From Phaseolus vulgaris (lineage: Eukaryota; Streptophyta; Magnoliopsida; Fabales; Fabaceae): a stretch of 64,000 bases of DNA. Below the pieces are notes generated by a model, which saw only the letters and a program-made list of their open reading frames with translations, did not search any database and was not told the DNA's origin. Position numbers and translations under genes: made by a program. Below are positions 32,336 to 45,009 of the stretch, one piece after another (positions within the stretch are counted from its first letter, which is position 1; every line of letters starts with the position of its first letter). Where the stretch lies: the NCBI RefSeq assembly GCF_000499845.2, contig NC_023758.2, positions 12,683,927-12,747,926 of the forward strand. The letters run 5' to 3'.

Positions 32336-35300
32336 ATGGCAAATCAAGAAGAAGAAGCATTGGTGGCAAGAGGTCGTCAACAAAGCCATACAAAGGGGAG
32401 AAGAGGGAGGTCTAAGTCTAAAGGTCGAGTCGTTGCCAAAGATGAGTGTGCTTTCTGTCATGAGAAAGGACACTGGAAGAAAGACTGTCCAAAACTGCAG
32501 AAGAAAGGGAAGGCTCCACAAGATGCAAATGTTGCAGAATGCAAAAGTGATGTGGAATCAAATATCTCTTTAATTGTCTCGCTTTCAGCATCATCGTATC
32601 CAGATGAGTGGATATTGGATTCAGGTTGTACCTATCATATGTGTCCCATTCGAGATTGGTTCTTTGAATTTCAAGAACTTGATGGTGGGGTTGTTTACAT
32701 GGGTAATGATAATCCATGTAAGACAACTGGGATAGGTTCAATCAAGTTGCGGAATCATGATGGATCCACCAGAATTTTGCGGGATGTACGGTACATGCCA
32801 AAGTTGAAGAAGAATCTCATCTCATTGGGGGCTTTAGAATCTAAAGGCCTAGTTGTAACGATGCGAGATGGAATTCTTAAAGCAACTTCAGGAGCACTGG
32901 TGATGTTGAAAGGCGTGAGGAAGAATAATTTGTATTACTACCAAGGTAGTACAGTGGTGGGGACAGTAGCGACAACAACTTCTAGCACTAAGAAGGATGT
33001 CGAGGCAACGAAGTTGTGGCATATGAGGTTGGGACATGCTGGAGAGAAATCCTTGCAAATTCTTACCAAGCAGGGATTGTTGAAAGGTACGAAGGCTTGC
33101 AAACTTGAATTTTGTGAGCATTGTGTTCTGGGAAAACAACAAAGAGTGAAGTTTGGCACTGCAATTCACAATACCAAGGGTATTTTGGATTATGTGCATT
33201 CAGATGTGTGGGGACCTGCCAAGACTTCGTCAATCGGAGGTAGGCATTATTTTGTCACTTTTGTAGATGATTTTTCCAGGAGAGTTTGGGTGTTTACTAT
33301 GAAGAACAAAAATGATGTGCTTGAAATTTTCCTTAAGTGGAAAGCTCAAGTTGAAAACCAGACAGGAAGGAAGATTAAGGTTCTCCGAACAGACAATGGA
33401 GGAGAATACAAGAGTGATCCGTTCCTGAAGGTATGCCAAGATTGTGGCATAGCTCGACACTTCACTGTTAGAAAAACACCATAACAGAATGGGGTGTCGG
33501 AGCGTATGAATAAGACACTTGTGGAGAAAGTTCGTTATATGTTGTCTAATGCTGAGTTAGGCAGAGAGTTTTGGGCTGAGGCTGTGACATACGCTCAACA
33601 TCTTGTCAATCGTTTGCCATCATCTGCTATAGATGGCAAAACCCCGTTAGAGGTATGGTCTGGAAAACATGCAACTGATTATGATTCTTTGCATGTTTTT
33701 GGTTCTATTGCATATTATCATGTGATTCAATCAAAGTTGGATCCACGGGCAAAGAAGGCTCTTTTCATGGGCTTTAGTCCTGGAGTGAAGGGATACCGTT
33801 TATGGTGTCTAGAGGCAAAGAAGACGATTATCAGCAGGGATGTTACCTTTGATGAATCTGCCATGTTAAAGAAGGTAAATCCAGAAGGAGCTGATAGTAC
33901 TCCACAACAGGTGGAGTGTGTTCGGAAGCAGGTGGAGTTTGAGCAGACAGTGGTGATCCCAACACGAGATACTATAAGTGACTCTCCTATGGCAGAAGAA
34001 GAGTCAGATGAGGAAGAGGTTCCTACCCAAGAATCTCAACAACAATCAGCGCCAATTGCAGTTAGAAGACAGAGACGAGATATTCAGAAGCCTGCTCATT
34101 TCATGGATATGGTTGCCTATGCATTTCCAGTTGTTGATGACATTCCATCCACTTACCCAGAAGCCATTCTGAGTTCAGAGAGTGGTAATTGGGCAGGTGC
34201 GATGGAAAAGGAGATGCAGTCTTTGAAGAAGAACAAGACGTGGAAGCTGACACAATTACCAAAAGGTAAGAAGGCAATTGGGTGCAAATGGGTATTTGCA
34301 AAGAAAGAAGGATTTCCTAATAAAGAAGATGTTCACTACAAGGCAAGGTTGGTTGCTAAAGGCTTTGCTCAGAGGGAGGGAATTGATTATGATGAGGTAT
34401 TTTCTCCAGTTGTTAAATATTCCTCCATTCGAATTTTGTTGGCCTTGGTAGCACAATTGAATTTGGAGCTTGCTCAACTTGATGTAAAGACCGCGTTCCT
34501 ACACGGTGATTTGGAGGAGGAAATCTATATGACTCAACCAGAAGGATACAAGGTTGATGGTAAAGAAGATTGGGTTTGTAAACTTAGCAAATCGTTGTAC
34601 GGACTGAAACAATCTCCGAGACAGTGGTACAAACGATTTGATAAGTTCATGAAGGATCAAAAGTACAAGAGAAGCAAATATGATCACTGTGTGTATTTGC
34701 GCAGACTTGAAGATGGTTCCTACATTTACTTACTCTTATATGTTGATGATATGCTGATTGCAGCAAAGAGCCAAGTTGAGATTGACAGGTTAAAGGCTCA
34801 GTTGAGTAAAGAGTTCGAGATGAAGGATTTGGGGGAAGCCAAAAAGATTCTCGGCATGGAGATAAACAGGGACAGGGAGAGGGGAAAACTTTGGCTGTCA
34901 CAGAAGCAGTATTTGCAGAAGGTACTACAACGTTTTGGTATACACGAAGATACAAAACCTGTAAGTACCCCACTTGCTCCTCATTTGAAATTGAGTAGCC
35001 GTTTATCTCCGACGACTGATGAAGAACGAGAATACATGGCGAAAGTCCCATATGCAAATGCATTTGGAAGCTTGATGTATGCAATGGTGTGTACAAGACC
35101 AGATATTTCACAGGCTGTGAGTGTTGTTAGTAGGTACATGCATAATCCGGGCAAGGGACATTGGCAAGCTGTGAGATGGATTCTACGGTACCTCCAAAAT
35201 ACCTTAGATGTTGGATTGACATTTGAGCAAGATGAATCACTTGGTCAATGCATAGTTGGATATTGTGATTCTGATTATGCAGGTGATTTGGATAAGCGAC

Positions 35301-35686
35301 GGTCTACAACTGGCTATTTGTTCACTTTACCAAAAGCGCCAGTTAGTTGGAAGTCTACCTTGCAGTCTACAGTAGCTTTATCTACGACAGAGGCAGAGTA
35401 TATGGCGATTACAGAGGCTGTGAAGGAAGCAATTTGGCTTCATGGGTTGCTTAAAGACTTGGGAGTTGGTCAGAAACAACTTGAGTTATATTCTGACAGT
35501 CAGAGTGCTATTCATTTAGCAAAGAATCAAGTCTTTCATGCACGGACGAAGCACATTGATGTTCGCTATCACTTTGTGCGTGAGATTCTCGAAGAAGAGG
35601 AGATTGTTCTCCAGAAGATTCACACTACGGAGAATCCTGCAGATATGCTCACCAAGGTGGTTACAAGGACCTTGAACACTGTTTAG
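32336..35686 (+). pseudogene. Copia element 1 gag-pol, one internal stop
   Basis: One frame of 1117 codons with a single TAA at 33482-33484, where the conserved TPQQNG of integrase reads TP-stop-QNG. It starts MANQEEEALVARGR and reaches the zinc knuckle CAFCHEKGHWKKDC by residue 40-55, where about 250 gag residues are normally found, so gag is internally deleted. Protease (WILDSGCTYHM), GAG-pre-integrase (LWHMRLGH..CEHCVLGKQ), integrase (HSDVWG, RTDNGGEY, SERMN), reverse transcriptase (LDVKTAFLHGDL, LLYVDDMLIA) and RNase H (GYCDSDYAGD, TTEAEYMA, YSDSQSA) all keep their key residues. The product would be cut at integrase. Enzymes look recently functional, so copies elsewhere may have supplied gag. 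Confidence 0.93.
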
Positions 35687-35805
35687 ACTTGGTTAATATC
35701 TTGCACATTTGAAGTTGGCGTCCGGAGGCGCAAATTTGAAGCACTGTAAAGTTTGTTTTTGTTATGTTTTAAGAAGATTTGTTTTAGGTGGGACTTGAAA
35801 TTAAG

Positions 35806-36138
35806 CCAAGGTGGAGATTTGTTGATTTTGGCTTAATCCCAAGTCCCACATCGGTGGGTTCATTGTTTGGGAAGGAGGTTTGAGGGTTATAAATTAAACT
35901 TTCCTCCTCCACTGTTATATATCCCAATTTGTAATATCTTCTCCCATAATAATAAAAGTGAGTTATTTTTGTTGTGCTCGGAGATTAGGCTAAATTGGCC
36001 GAACTCCGTTAACAATTTTCTGGTGTGTTTTTTCCTCTTTATCTCTTTTATTATTCCGCTCTGTTTATTCAATATTATTTGTCGGGTAGCTCTGTTAGGG
36101 TTCTGTTTTAGTGGGAAAATTACCCGTTTTTCCCAACA
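35806..36138 (+). repeat. Polypurine tract and 3' LTR of copia element 1
   Basis: The purine-rich AAGGTGGAGATT ends at the base before the LTR, which runs 35820-36138 (319 bp) from TGTTGATTTTGGC to TTTCCCAACA. The same AGTGGAGATT-type tract precedes the 3' LTR of copia element 2, supporting a close relationship between the two families. Confidence 0.93.
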
Positions 36139-36225
36139 TAAAATTTAACGTATGTTTTAGAATCAAATTTAAATTACTCGAGCATGAAGATTCTAAAATT
36201 ACTCTACAAGTTGTTAGAACTTAAG

Positions 36226-36250
36226 TTTAGGGTTTAGTGCCCTAAACCCT
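36226..36250. repeat. Telomere-like inverted repeat
   Basis: AGGGTTTAG (36229-36237), a 4-base loop TGCC, then CTAAACCCT (36242-36250) form a perfect 9-bp stem of plant telomere-type sequence. It lies about 90 bp outside the copia element. Confidence 0.7.
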
Positions 36251-36979
36251 GAACTGAAATTACATAATTAATTTTTATATAATATTTTTTTTTCAACAAA
36301 TAATTAATAAATTAAAAAAACATTTTAGAGATGTCTCAAGAATCAGAATAACATTTACATCAACCAACAAATATTCTATGAAATCATTACAACATCAATA
36401 TAGTTAGTAGAGACGCACAAAACAAGAAGCAAAAGAAGACCTATCACATAAAGGTTATTCTGCACAAAACCGAGCTATTGCTACTGCACTCCTTCACTTT
36501 AGCAAATATGCATTTTCATTCCTTCTTTTGCTTCAAATCCTTAATTATAATTCTGAACTGTTGCATAATGTAGCTTCCATTCTTAATAAATTGTCCTCTA
36601 TTGATAGCAAATCACACATCCACCATAGATATCTCCTTGTTGCTACTGCTTGGGCTTTTATGCATTCACGAAACTAACAATGCTGGGATGCTTCCACTCA
36701 TGGAACGATCAACTTTGAATGAATCTCCCACCAATTCCACAGCAAGACTGTTGTCAAAGCAATGCAACAAATCAATTCCAAAACCAATCCAACCTTCCAT
36801 TTGTCTTGATAATCTGCACCAAAAAAACACCATATCTCTCCCACCTCACAGTCATCTCAAAAAAGAAACATAAAAATACCTTTATGCTATAAGGAACCCA
36901 TATACCACTTTTAAAACTCAAAACCAACAATACCAAACAAAAAAAAAGCTAAGACAAGGCAAGTCAAGCTTTTAAACTA

Positions 36980-37200
36980 AACAGATTATTTAGTAACCAT
37001 GTTAATGCAAATTAAGGAGGGGGAAGGAGAAGTTGTCTTTCCTTACTTATGTTTCATCCTTGCCCATTGTACTTGTACCAAGGTAAGGATTTCCTCAGCA
37101 TCAATCTTTGCTTGATTAAAAACAGTCTTGTTCCTATGCTTCCAGATGCATCAAATCACATAAACCCATATATTTTTCCACAACTTGTTATTCTCTTTGT
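36980..37200 (-). pseudogene. L1-type LINE C-terminal fragment
   Basis: The minus strand reads CIWKHRNKTVFNQAKIDAEE, then ILTLVQVQWARMKHK and a stop near 37045. This matches the tail of plant L1-like reverse transcriptase ORFs, where a W..W..RN..F motif and an ILxLxQxxxW motif follow the zf-RVT domain. Only the tail remains. DNA further along in the same orientation (36600-36980) may be its 3' flank but was not recognised. Confidence 0.65.
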
Positions 37201-39618
37201 TAAAGAACATACAAGAAAAATGATCAAAATGATTAACCAAGACATTGTGGTTTACCATATTAATCCAAAGTCAACTATTGCACATATTTCATACTGAATT
37301 TGAAACATTACACATAATGAGGATTTGTGAAGTTGACTCTTCCTCCTTCCCACATATTCCTATAAATCTAAATATTTTCTTATTATAACTTTATCTTATG
37401 TGTAAAATTACTTTAACTTCCATACATCCCAAATTTGTTATATCATTGTTTTGAGTGAAATTAAATTCAACTTTTTAACAAAATTTTAGGATAAAATATT
37501 GTAGGAAAATAAACACAAGTGAAAAGAAATATGTTAAAAAAATGGATAAGCTTACTTTTCATAAATTAATTAATTACCTAGAATTTACCAATAACATAAT
37601 AAAAAATACAAAAAAAATTCACTAACTTCAATTGCAAATAAAGTATTTTTTTAATAGTGTGATTTATTATTATTATTAATAGTTAGAAGTAGGTTTTTTT
37701 TTTTCAAGAAAGTAATGTAATTTTGTTAGTAAATTACGATTTTGGCTAATTTTTTTTTAATGAAAATGAGTGAGTCGTATGTTCACAACTTTAAAGTGAA
37801 AGTCATACTCCATGGATACAAATTTAGATCAGAAAAGACTCTACGTGGAAATCATACTCCACAAGTACGATTTTGCCAATTTCATTAAACAACGTATGAC
37901 ACTTTGACAACTTTCTAAAATTAACTCTAAGTGAAGTCATACATGACCTGTACGACTTTAATGTAAAATAGTACAACTGAAATTATACCATTCATATCCA
38001 AATTTAACTGTATTATTTTATGAATTCGTACATACACGTACTTTCACTCTAAAGTCTTTCACATTGTCTACTATTTACATATTTTTTTTATAAAAAAAAA
38101 TACCCATGTACAAAAAGATATTGCACTACTTTCCAAAAAAAAAAAACAACCTAGAAGTAGCATATATCTCAAGTAAAATATAAGCTACTGAAAACACTTC
38201 TTATCTACCTAGAAAACCCAAAGGTAACATAAGGTTAAAATATACAATTATTTAAAAGTTAAAATATTTACAATTTATAACTTTTCTTTTCTACACACAA
38301 TTGAAATCTTATTGTAGTTCAATGATCAAGTACTAAACATTGACTTATTAGTATAACAGAGACAATATTAGAAAAATAATAATGATAAAATAGATGAATA
38401 GAAGCCATTGCCAATATTATGTCCAATTTTAAGGTATTTGTGGAAAATGTTTTCTACAACCTTTTCAAACTCCATGTTTTCCATTGTCTCTTGGAAGCTT
38501 AGGTATATACTTCCACAGCATCACAATGTTCCTTCATGCTAGGTCGTTAGCCAATAAATGCCAAACAACAACATGCTTATGTATAAGCCTGGATGTGCTT
38601 TTTCCCACATATGTTGTCTTCATTTGTTTGCCTTTCTTCACTCTTTCTTTGGCCACACATCTCATCAACATTCCTTCATACCTTTTCTCATGCTACCTTC
38701 CAATTCAAAGCCAATAATCCATATTTGTCACTACTTTCTCCTTTAGAGTTTCTCTTTTCTTCTTCTTGTAAAGGATTGAAACCATTTCAAATGACTCATT
38801 ATATCATTATTTTTCTGATAAAAAAAACTGCTTCTGAGTCATTATTCACTTTTATCTTTCTCTTCATATTAATTCTCAAATTTTATTATTTGCTTATAAA
38901 AAATATTAAAAAAAAATCTCAAATCTAAGAATTTTGCCCTAACTTCACTTGTTTGAAGAATTCTAAAAGACTTCATATTTGATTCCTTTATGACTACTTT
39001 GGAATCTTACACATTTGCACGACTAATCTTTTTGTTTTACGAGGTATCTTCTCTTGGATATCGCTTTCATTCTTCACCGGTGAGAAAAAAAAAACACCTG
39101 GTGTCCTCTATCCATTAAAATGCTTATACTTTTATTATAGTTCAATTGTCACATCTGTATGTAAAACTATTTTGTATTCTCCTCAAATGATAGTTTAAAA
39201 TTAATTAATAAAATATTTTTAATGAATTTATTTTACTTTTTGTCACAATTTTTAAAAGTAAAGATTATTAAAGTGAGATTAATTGGAAGAGAAAAATATT
39301 AATTAATTAATTTGTTTTAGTTGATACTCGTGTATTTTTTTTTTGTTTAAAGACAATAATTTATTTATAAATTGATGTAATTGGAATTAAGTAACTAATT
39401 TGAATTTGACTTTATGATTTTTAACTTATTTTTTATGAAAAATGAAAAAACAATCGTTTTATTTTTTTAATAATAATAAATACTTGTGAGTAGCTGCGAG
39501 TTTTTTAAACCTACTAATAGTTGTTACTTGCATGTTTGTGGACGAGATGAGTAGATTTTTCTGTAAATTGACATGGTTGATCATCTAAGCTATTTTCTGC
39601 AACATAGTATCTACATAT

Positions 39619-39624
<6 letters not shown>
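37201..39624. other. Unassigned intergenic DNA
   Basis: At 37760-38050 there are degenerate phrases such as GAGTCGTATG, AAGTCATAC and GTACGACTTT, reminiscent of the palindromic modules at 160-260 but worn. Around 38400-38760 the sequence is less AT-rich and has several overlapping open frames, none recognised. The remainder is AT-rich. No gene is supported. Confidence 0.4.

Positions 39625-39684
<60 letters not shown>
39625..39684. repeat. (AT)30 microsatellite
   Basis: A perfect 60-bp AT dinucleotide run about 200 bp left of copia element 2. Confidence 0.95.
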
Positions 39685-39686
<2 letters not shown>

Positions 39687-39890
39687 TTAATAACTTTTGT
39701 TAACAGTGTTCCCCAAACCTAAAATCCTCTGCATAATTGCCTTAGTCTTGTTATTCCTCCTTTATTTTTTATATTTATTATTTTAAAAGTATACATTTTC
39801 TACCTATATGGATAAAGAGGAACTTAGATATGATTGTACAATTGTTGATATGCCGGTAGCCTCCTTACTCCTTCCTTCAAGTCTCTTTCT

Positions 39891-40403
39891 TGTAGGGATA
39901 TCGTGTGTGGAAGCGTGATAATTTCAACTAAAGATTATGAGAAATTAAAGTAACAAGGAAAATGAGAATGATACCAAAAATTTTTAGGTGGAAAACCCCT
40001 TTAAATAGAGGTAAAAAAACCACCGGCGAGAGAGCCAAAACTTCCACTATAATGGTACTGGGAGTACAATGAATTTCTCTCAGGCTAATAGATAAATAGT
40101 CCCAAAACAAATTTTCAATTATCTCTATATGGGTTAAACACTTACACCCAAGATAAGAAATAGAGAGTATATGAAAAGAGAGATGAAGGAAGTGTATGTT
40201 GTTTGTTGTGTTACATTGTTTGAAGGAAGCCACTATATATATAGTGGTTCTAGGAGACAAAAATAATAAAATCAATTAATGACAAGTAACCTCCCTTTGA
40301 TAACAATTAAGTGTGGTAAGTAACCTCCCTTTGATTACAATTAATTGTGGTAAGTAACCTCCCAATTATGCCAAGAAAATGGAAAGGTGAGTCATAACCC
40401 ACA
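39891..40403 (-). repeat. 3' LTR of copia element 2
   Basis: Plus-strand ends are TGTAGGGATATCG and CATAACCCACA. Near its promoter it has a perfect 18-bp palindrome around a TATA core (CCACTATATATATAGTGG, 40230-40247), and it carries three tandem units of about 35 bp of the type GTAAGTAACCTCCC (about 40285-40380). The element's purine tract (minus strand AGTGGAGATT) lies at 40404-40413. Confidence 0.93.
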
Positions 40404-40458
40404 AATCTCCACTGTGACTTGCCTTTGACTGGAACACTCTCTCACCATGAAGCCTTGA

Positions 40459-43400
40459 TTAAGTATGGATAATACCAGCTAAGTTCAGGCAATGATCGAA
40501 CTTAGCCGGTGGAAGTGGCTTGGTCAACATGTCTGCATGATTTTCGACCGTATGAATTTTTTCAACAATTATATCTCCCGTATCAACAATGTCTCAGATG
40601 AAATGGTGCTTAATTTCAATGTGCTTGGTCCTTGAGTGATACTTGTTGTTCCTGGTTAAGTGGACAACACTCTGACTATCACAAAATATAACAAGAACAT
40701 CTTGTTGAAGACTAAGTTCACTTACCAAACCTCAAAGCCATATAGCCTCTTTCATACCTTCTGTAGCAACGATATATTCTGCTTCAATGGTGGACAAAGC
40801 CGCAATGGCTTGAAGTGAAGAATACCAGCTGATAGTAGACCCACATAGGGTAAAAATGTAGGCTGAAAGTGACCTTCTCCGATCTAAATCACCACCATAG
40901 TCAGCATCAACATAACCAATTGCTCCTCTAGGATCAACTCTATGTTGATCAAATACCAAACCAAGATCTGGAGAACCTTTCAGATAACGAAGTATCCATT
41001 TAACGGCTTTCTAGTGTGCCTTTCCTGGATTATGCATGAACCTGCTAACAATGCTAATAGCATAAGCTAAATCAGGCCTAGTACATACCATAGCATACAT
41101 GAGACTTCTAATTGCATTTGAATACGGGACATGTGACATGCGCCTTTTGCCCTCGTCTAATTCTGGACACTGATCTGATGACAACTTGAAGTGGGCGGCA
41201 ATTGGAGTATTAACATCTTTGCAATTTCGCATTCCAAATTTGTCAAGCATCTTAAAAACATACTTCTTTTGTGATAGAAAGATTTTTCTAGCTTGACGAT
41301 CTCTGTTGATCTTCATTCCTAAAATTTTCTTGGCAGGACCTAAGTCCTTCATATCAAATTCATTACTAAGCTGGGCCTTTAACTTGTTAACTAAAAATTT
41401 ATCTCTTGTGGCAATCAACATGTCATCAACATATAACAACAAGAATATAAATGACCCATCAGATGTCTTTTGAAAATAGACACAATTATCATAGCTACTT
41501 CTGGAGTAGCCATGTCCAACCATGAAAGAACCAAACCTCTTATACCATTGTCTTGGTGATTGCTTCAAGCCGTAGAGAGATTTCTTCAAATGACATACAT
41601 GGTCCTCTTTTCTAGGAACAATGAACCCCTCAGGCTGCTGGATGTAAATCTCTTCCTTAAGATTATCATGAAGAAAAGCAGTTTTGACATTTAACTGTTC
41701 CAACTCCAAATCATACAAGGCAACTAAAGCAAGTAATATGCATATTGAAGTATGACGAACAACAAGAGAAAATACTTCATTAAAGTCAATACCTTTCTCT
41801 TGATCAAAACCTCTTACAACAAATCTTGCTTTATTCCTTGTACTCTCAACACCAAGGATCCCTTCTTTTCTCTTAAAGATCCACTTGCAACTAATGACTC
41901 GTTTTCCTTCTGGTAACTTCACCAATTCCCATGTTTCATTTTTGAGAAGACTCTCAACTTCTTCTTGCATAGCAACAATCCACTTTGTTGAGTCGTCACT
42001 AGAGATAGCTTCAGAGTAATTCTTAGGTTCACCTTCTTCACACATCTCTTGTGCAATAGTTAAAGCATAAGCAATGTTGGCAGATTCTACAATTAATCTT
42101 TGAGTCGGTTTTCTTGGTCTCTGTTGTGGAAGTTCTTGAGCCATAGACCACGGTTGTGGTAACCCTCGTCATTGAGGTGGACATTGCTCATGTGGACTCA
42201 AATGTTCATTTGTACCATCAATAACAGTGACTTGATCATCTTGAGTACTGGAGGAATTGGGAACGTTTTCCTCATGAGCGGGTGTTTTCTCAAACTCCAC
42301 CTTCTCTCGAGCATCTTCCTGGTCACCTGTATCAATTGAGGAAATGACAGTACCTTTTACAGAAGAGAGCATAACATTTTCATTATAGGTCACATTTCGA
42401 CTGTGAATTACTTTGTGAGATTCTAGGTCATATAAACGATAGCCTTTAACACCTAAGCCATAACCCAAGAAAATGCACTACTTAGCACGAGGTTCTAATT
42501 TTTCCTTGTTTACATGAGAATAAGCAGGGCAACCAAATATTTTAAGATTAGAATAATCAACAGGGTTACCTAACCAAACTTTTTCTGGAATGTTGCAATC
42601 AATTGATCTGTTAGGAGAACGATTATCAGATAACATGTCGTTGAAGCCGCTTCAGCCCAAAAAGATTTTCTCAAACCAGAATGGGTGAGCATGCAACGAA
42701 CTCTCTCCAGGATAGTTCTATTCATTCTTTCTGCAACCCTGTTTTGTTGTGGAGTCCTTGGGATGGTGAGGTGTCTGGAAATGCCTTCCTTCTTGCAGAA
42801 ATCATTGAATTCATTTGAATAGAACTCAAGGCCATTGTCTGTCCTTAGCCTCTTTATCTTCTTGCCAGACTGATTCTCAATCAATAATTTCCACTCTTTA
42901 AAAGTGGAAAATGCTTCATTCTTATGTTTTAGAAAATACACCCATAGTTTTCGTGAGAAATCATCAATAATTGTCATCATATAACAACATTTACCTTTGG
43001 AGGGAACTTTTGACAGACCCCAAAGATCCGAATGAATATAATCCAAAGTACCTTTGGTTCTGTGTATGGCTTTAGAAAAACTAACCTTTTTCTGCTTACC
43101 AAAAATGCAATGTTCGCAGAAATCAACCTTTCCAGTACAATGGTTACCAACGTGACCCTTCTTCTTGAGGATTAGAATTCCCTTCTCACTCATGTGGCCT
43201 AATCTCATATGCCACAACTTTGTGTTATCTTTGTTGGATGAGACAACAACTGCAGAACCTATAACTGTTGAACCCTGCAGCACACACAAACTATCACATC
43301 GAATTGCCTTTAGTAACACAAGAGCTCCTTTAGACACTTTTAAAACTCCACCTTCAATTGAGTATCTACACCCATGAGATTCAAGGGTGCCTAAGGAAAT

Positions 43401-44455
43401 GAGATTTCGTTTCAACTCAGGGACATATCTGACACCTGTTAAAGTTCTATCAGTTCCATCATGTGTCTTGATTTTGATTGTTCCTTCACCAACAACTTTG
43501 CATTGAGCATCATTTCCCATCAAAACAAGACCATTATAAACTGGTTCATATGTGGTAAACCAGTCTCTATTATGAGACATGTGAAAAGTACAACCAGAAT
43601 CAAGAATCCATTCATTTTTAGACCTTTGTTCAATGTGGAAGCTACAAAACAATCCCCATCAGATTCAGTTTCAACAATACTAGCTTCGACAGATTTTTCT
43701 GGTTGTTTACCATTTCCCTTATCTTCTCTATCTTGCTTATTTTTCAATTTATAACATTCAGAGATCTCGCGTCCTTTTTTCTTGCAATAACGACAATATT
43801 TAGAGTTTTTGCCTCTAGATTTTGACCTAGATTTATATTTACTATTCCTACCTTTCTCTTGGTTTCTCCCTCTAACTACTAATGCTTCACCAGAACTTTC
43901 AGAATGAATTTGAGTATCAAATTTTTCTTTGGCTAGTAAATTAGTCTTGACATCATCAAAGCTTAAGGTAAGATAATTACCGTATAACATAATTTATTTG
44001 AATTGTCGATGCGAGGGTGGTAGAGAAACAGTAAGTCGAACGACTTTATCCTCATCATTAATTTTAACATCCAAATTTTCCAAATCAATTATGATGGAAT
44101 TAAATTCATCAAGGTGAGATTGGATGGGAGTACCTTCAGACATTCAGAATGTAAAGAGTCGCTTCTTTAACCGGAGTTTGTTTGCAAGACTTTTGGTCAT
44201 GTATAGAGACTCCAATTTACTCTTTATGCCTGCTGTAGTTTTCTCGTTGATGACTTCATGCAACACGTCACGGGACAAGCATAACTGGATTGCAGACAAT
44301 GCCTTTTCATCCATCTCATCCCATTGCTCCTCCGTCATAGTGGTTGGCCTCGTCATTTTACCTACCAAAACTTTCTTTAAATCATTCTGGGTGAGAATAG
44401 CTAGCATCTGGACTTGCCAGATAGCAAAGCTGATTTTACCATCAAATTTCGACAT
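40459..44455 (-). pseudogene. Copia element 2 gag-pol, frameshifted
   Basis: Gag starts at ATG 44455 (MSKFDGKISFAIWQVQM) and continues through EEQWDEMDEKALSAIQL to a frameshift near 44144. It then runs SEGTPIQSHLDEFNSII, a stop near 43992, and the zinc knuckle CRYCKKKGREISEC. Protease (WILDSGCTFHM) is in a shifted frame, followed by GAG-pre-integrase (LWHMRLGH), integrase (HSDLWG, RTDNGLEF, AERMN), reverse transcriptase (LNVKTAFLHDNL, LLYVDDMLIA) and RNase H (YVDADYGGDLDRRRS, STIEAEYIVA). The tail [18 protein letters not shown] ends at TAA 40459-40461. Breaks near 43650, 42570-42470, 42150 and 41010 make it inactive. Confidence 0.9.
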
Positions 44456-44505
44456 TATTGAACAACAAATCCTGGTTGAATTATCGAAAAGATCTGATGC
44501 TAATT

Positions 44506-45009
44506 TGTAGGGATATCGTGTGTGGAAGCGTGATAATATCAACCAAAGATTATGAGAAATTAAAGTAATAAGGAAAATGAGAATGATACCATAAATTTTT
44601 AGGTGGAAAACCCCTTTCAATAGAGGTAAAAAACCACCGGTGAGAGAGCCAAAACTTCCACTATAATGGTACTGGGAGTACAATGAATTCCTCTCAGGCT
44701 AATAGATAAATAGTCCCAAAACAAATTCTCTATATGGGTTAAACACTTACACCCAAGATAAGAAATAAAGAGTATATGAAAAGAGAGAGGAAGCAAGTGT
44801 ATGTTGTTGTTTGTTGTGTTACATTGCTTGAAGGAAGCCACTATATATAGTGGTTCTAGGAGACAACAATAATAAAATCAATTAATGGTAAGTAACCTCC
44901 CTTTGATAACAATTAATTGTGGTAAGTAACCTCCCTTTGATTACAATTAATTGTGGTAAGTAACCTCCCAATTATGCCAAGAAAATGGAAAGGTGAGTCA
45001 TAACCCACA
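44506..45009 (-). repeat. 5' LTR of copia element 2
   Basis: Same ends as its partner. The TATA-centred palindrome is two bases shorter here (CCACTATATATAGTGG, 44838-44853), and an 8-bp deletion and a 3-bp insertion also separate the copies. On the internal side the minus strand reads TTAGCATCAGATC, a degenerate match to the initiator-Met primer-binding site. Confidence 0.93.

Larger units (their letters stand above)
31937..36138 (+). mobile_element. Copia retrotransposon 1, nearly intact but gag-deleted
   Basis: A 4202-bp element with LTRs of 320 and 319 bp and a perfect 5-bp target duplication TAAAA (31932-31936 and 36139-36143). It has an initiator-Met-type primer-binding site and a purine tract, then one long gag-pol frame. 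The LTRs differ by about 12 substitutions and one 1-bp indel by eye, about 4 percent, mostly transitions. The domain order protease, integrase, reverse transcriptase, RNase H is that of Ty1/copia, and it is closest in feel to Tnt1-like elements. The N-terminal bulk of gag is missing and one stop codon lies in integrase, so it is non-autonomous now. Confidence 0.95.
39891..45009 (-). mobile_element. Copia retrotransposon 2, Tnt1-like, reverse orientation
   Basis: A 5119-bp element with LTRs at 39891-40403 (513 bp, 3' side of the element) and 44506-45009 (504 bp, 5' side). Flanks TTTCT (39886-39890) and TTCCT (45010-45014) are a target duplication with one change. The LTRs differ by about 15 substitutions plus small indels by eye, about 3 percent. 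Gag is present and nearly complete, unlike the other two copia elements here, but gag and pol are broken by several frameshifts and stops. Confidence 0.93.

Noticed and set aside
36601..36873. 90-codon plus-strand frame with a hydrophobic start resembling a secreted peptide
   Set aside because: It lies next to a minus-strand LINE tail and is probably its reverse complement or flank. No family match.
38484..38928. Overlapping plus-strand frames suggesting an exon
   Set aside because: Several frames are open because of composition. None shows a known domain, and splice context was not convincing.
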